A stretch of 5,909 bases of DNA. It comes from Archangium sp. GTDB lineage: Bacteria > Myxococcota > Myxococcia > Myxococcales > Myxococcaceae. Numbering within the stretch: position 1 is the first letter of the stretch; every line of letters begins with the position of its first letter. Below, one piece after another: positions 5,256-5,909 of the stretch. Position numbers and translations under genes: made by a program. The stretch is from the NCBI GenBank assembly GCA_016793585.1, contig JAEUJR010000481.1, forward strand, positions 1 to 5,909, in the 5' to 3' direction. Under the pieces are notes generated by a model. The model saw nothing but the letters and a program-made list of their open reading frames with translations, ran no database searches and had not been told where the DNA came from.

Positions 5256-5743
5256 ACGTCCCCCAGGGTCGGGTGCGCGCTCGCCTTCGACAGCGTCTCG
5301 GCCAGCAGCATCAGCGAGCGCGTGAGTGACGAGACGATGTCGGCAGGCTCCGCGAGGCCGGGCTGGGCGCGCTGAAGCCGCTTCGCCGTCGCGAGCGCGC
5401 CCACCATCAACCGCATCGCGTTCAGCACCGTCGACAGCTCGGGCGCCTTCTGTGCGACGGCCGAGAACGAGTCGACCAGGCGCTCGAGCTCGTCGATGGA
5501 CTGCGCCTGTTCGAGCACCTCGGCCTCGGCACCTTCGAGCTCGTCGGCCACCCGCTCGAACTCGGTCTGCAGCCGCTCGAGCTCGGCCTGCACCACCTCG
5601 AGCCGTTGGGCGAGCGCGCTGTCTTCGCGGGTCTCGAGCAGCCGCTCGAGGTTGGCGACATTGGCCTCGAGCCGCTTCACCTCGGGCTCGAGCTCCTTGT
5701 GGCGGCGGCGAAGCGCTCCGACCCGGGCGGTCAACGAATCCAT
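5252..5743 (-). CDS. Small coiled-coil protein, function unknown
   Basis: 163 residues, predicted cytosolic: no signal peptide and no membrane segment. Residues about 5-93 are a long charged heptad-like helix (for example LEPEVKRLEANVANLERLLE and LEVVQAELERLQTEFERVAD) typical of a coiled coil. After a break at KAPELS (99-104), two shorter amphipathic helices follow (about 105-125 and 135-155). The repeated Leu-Glu pairs are written mostly as CTCGAG/CTCGAA, so the DNA looks repetitive here. The start at 5743 is preferred because GAGGA sits 8 nt upstream, whereas the in-frame starts at 5752 and 5758 would overlap or precede that site. The stop overlaps the TTG of the TIGR02996-like fragment. 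It probably dimerises or scaffolds; no family is recognised. Confidence 0.82.
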   Translation of the reverse strand: MDSLTARVGALRRRHKELEPEVKRLEANVANLERLLETREDSALAQRLEVVQAELERLQTEFERVADELEGAEAEVLEQAQSIDELERLVDSFSAVAQKAPELSTVLNAMRLMVGALATAKRLQRAQPGLAEPADIVSSLTRSLMLLAETLSKASAHPTLGDV

Positions 5744-5751
5744 GCCGGGCA

Positions 5752-5756
5752 TCCTC
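5752..5756 (-). promoter_or_regulatory. Shine-Dalgarno sequence that decides the coiled-coil start
   Basis: Read on the minus strand, GAGGA lies 8 nt before the ATG at 5743. The alternative ATG at 5752 overlaps this motif, and the GTG at 5758 has no ribosome binding site before it, so 5743 is the best supported start. Confidence 0.6.
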
Positions 5757-5783
5757 ACACGTCGCGAAGAGGGTGGAGCGGGC

Positions 5784-5909
5784 TCAATTGCAGACGTCGT
5801 CGTTGCTGGGGGCCGGGCTGCCCGAGGTGAAGGCCGTGCCCGTCGCCACCGTCATCGCGGCTGCGCAGCCGGGTACACCCGACGTCTCGACCGTCTGCGA
5901 TGACACGTA
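5784..5909 (-). CDS. C-terminal fragment of an unknown, probably exported protein
   Basis: The frame enters from the right edge and ends at TGA 5786-5784. The visible 41 residues begin YVSSQTVETSGVPGC and end PAPSNDDVCN. Codons are strongly GC-biased at the third position, supporting real coding. Small, polar, Thr/Ser/Gly-rich composition and two cysteines (the second one residue from the end) suggest a disulfide-bonded beta-rich extracytoplasmic protein, perhaps a lipoprotein like others in this operon, but no family can be named from this piece. It lies 40 bases upstream of the coiled-coil gene on the same strand, so the two may be co-transcribed. Confidence 0.7.
   Translation of the reverse strand, partial: YVSSQTVETSGVPGCAAAMTVATGTAFTSGSPAPSNDDVCN

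Noticed and set aside
5460..5700. Repeated CTCGAG-type hexamers looking like a DNA repeat array
   Set aside because: Spacing is irregular and follows the Leu-Glu pairs of the coiled-coil heptads; codon bias explains it.
1..5909. tRNA or rRNA genes, CRISPR arrays, transposases or prophage genes
   Set aside because: No cloverleaf, regular repeat-spacer pattern, inverted terminal repeats or recombinase motifs were found; nearly all the DNA is explained by coding genes.

Overview
The window is GC-rich (strong G/C bias at third codon positions) and almost wholly coding. It points to a member of the Myxococcota. One exported protein ends in a MYXO-CTERM-like tail (Cys-Gly-Cys, hydrophobic helix, Arg triplet). 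Two exported proteins carry the Asp-Ala-Gly linkers common in myxobacterial secretomes. There are several lipoproteins with cysteine-rich segments, a HmuY-like protein, and a fragment resembling the TIGR02996 repeat-companion domain. All family names come from motif recognition by eye; no database search was possible.

Layout. (1) Positions 1-135: the first codons of a probable minus-strand gene, then a short divergent intergenic region with a perfect 18-bp palindrome one base before the next start codon. (2) 136-1700, plus strand: a two-gene operon of a MarR-family regulator and a membrane protein resembling DUF6544, overlapping by ATGA. (3) 1702-5909, minus strand: a co-directional series. 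In order of transcription it is the C-terminal end of an unknown protein (5909-5784), a small coiled-coil protein (5743-5252), a short and apparently frameshifted TIGR02996-like fragment (5255-5051), a HmuY-like lipoprotein (4922-4008), a putative secreted zinc metalloprotease (4003-2450), a STAS-like cytosolic protein (2453-2016) and a small 13-cysteine lipoprotein (2019-1702). The last four genes are tightly packed (a 4-nt gap, then two ATGA overlaps) and are almost certainly one transcript. The plus and minus operons converge with one base between their stop codons, and that junction is a palindrome.

How the genes may work together. The palindrome sits where it could silence both the MarR operon and the divergent gene. 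In the minus operon, a HmuY-like (potentially haem-binding) lipoprotein is followed at once by a predicted surface or secreted metalloprotease. This resembles the protease-plus-haemophore logic known from Porphyromonas, but haem binding is inference only. The roles of the STAS-like protein and the cysteine-rich lipoprotein in that unit are unknown.

No RNA gene, mobile element, CRISPR array or canonical T-tract terminator was seen. The most notable signals are the MarR operator with an apparently leaderless start, the protease bearing both a lipobox and a MYXO-CTERM-like tail, the hemophore-like/protease operon, and the TIGR02996-like remnant.
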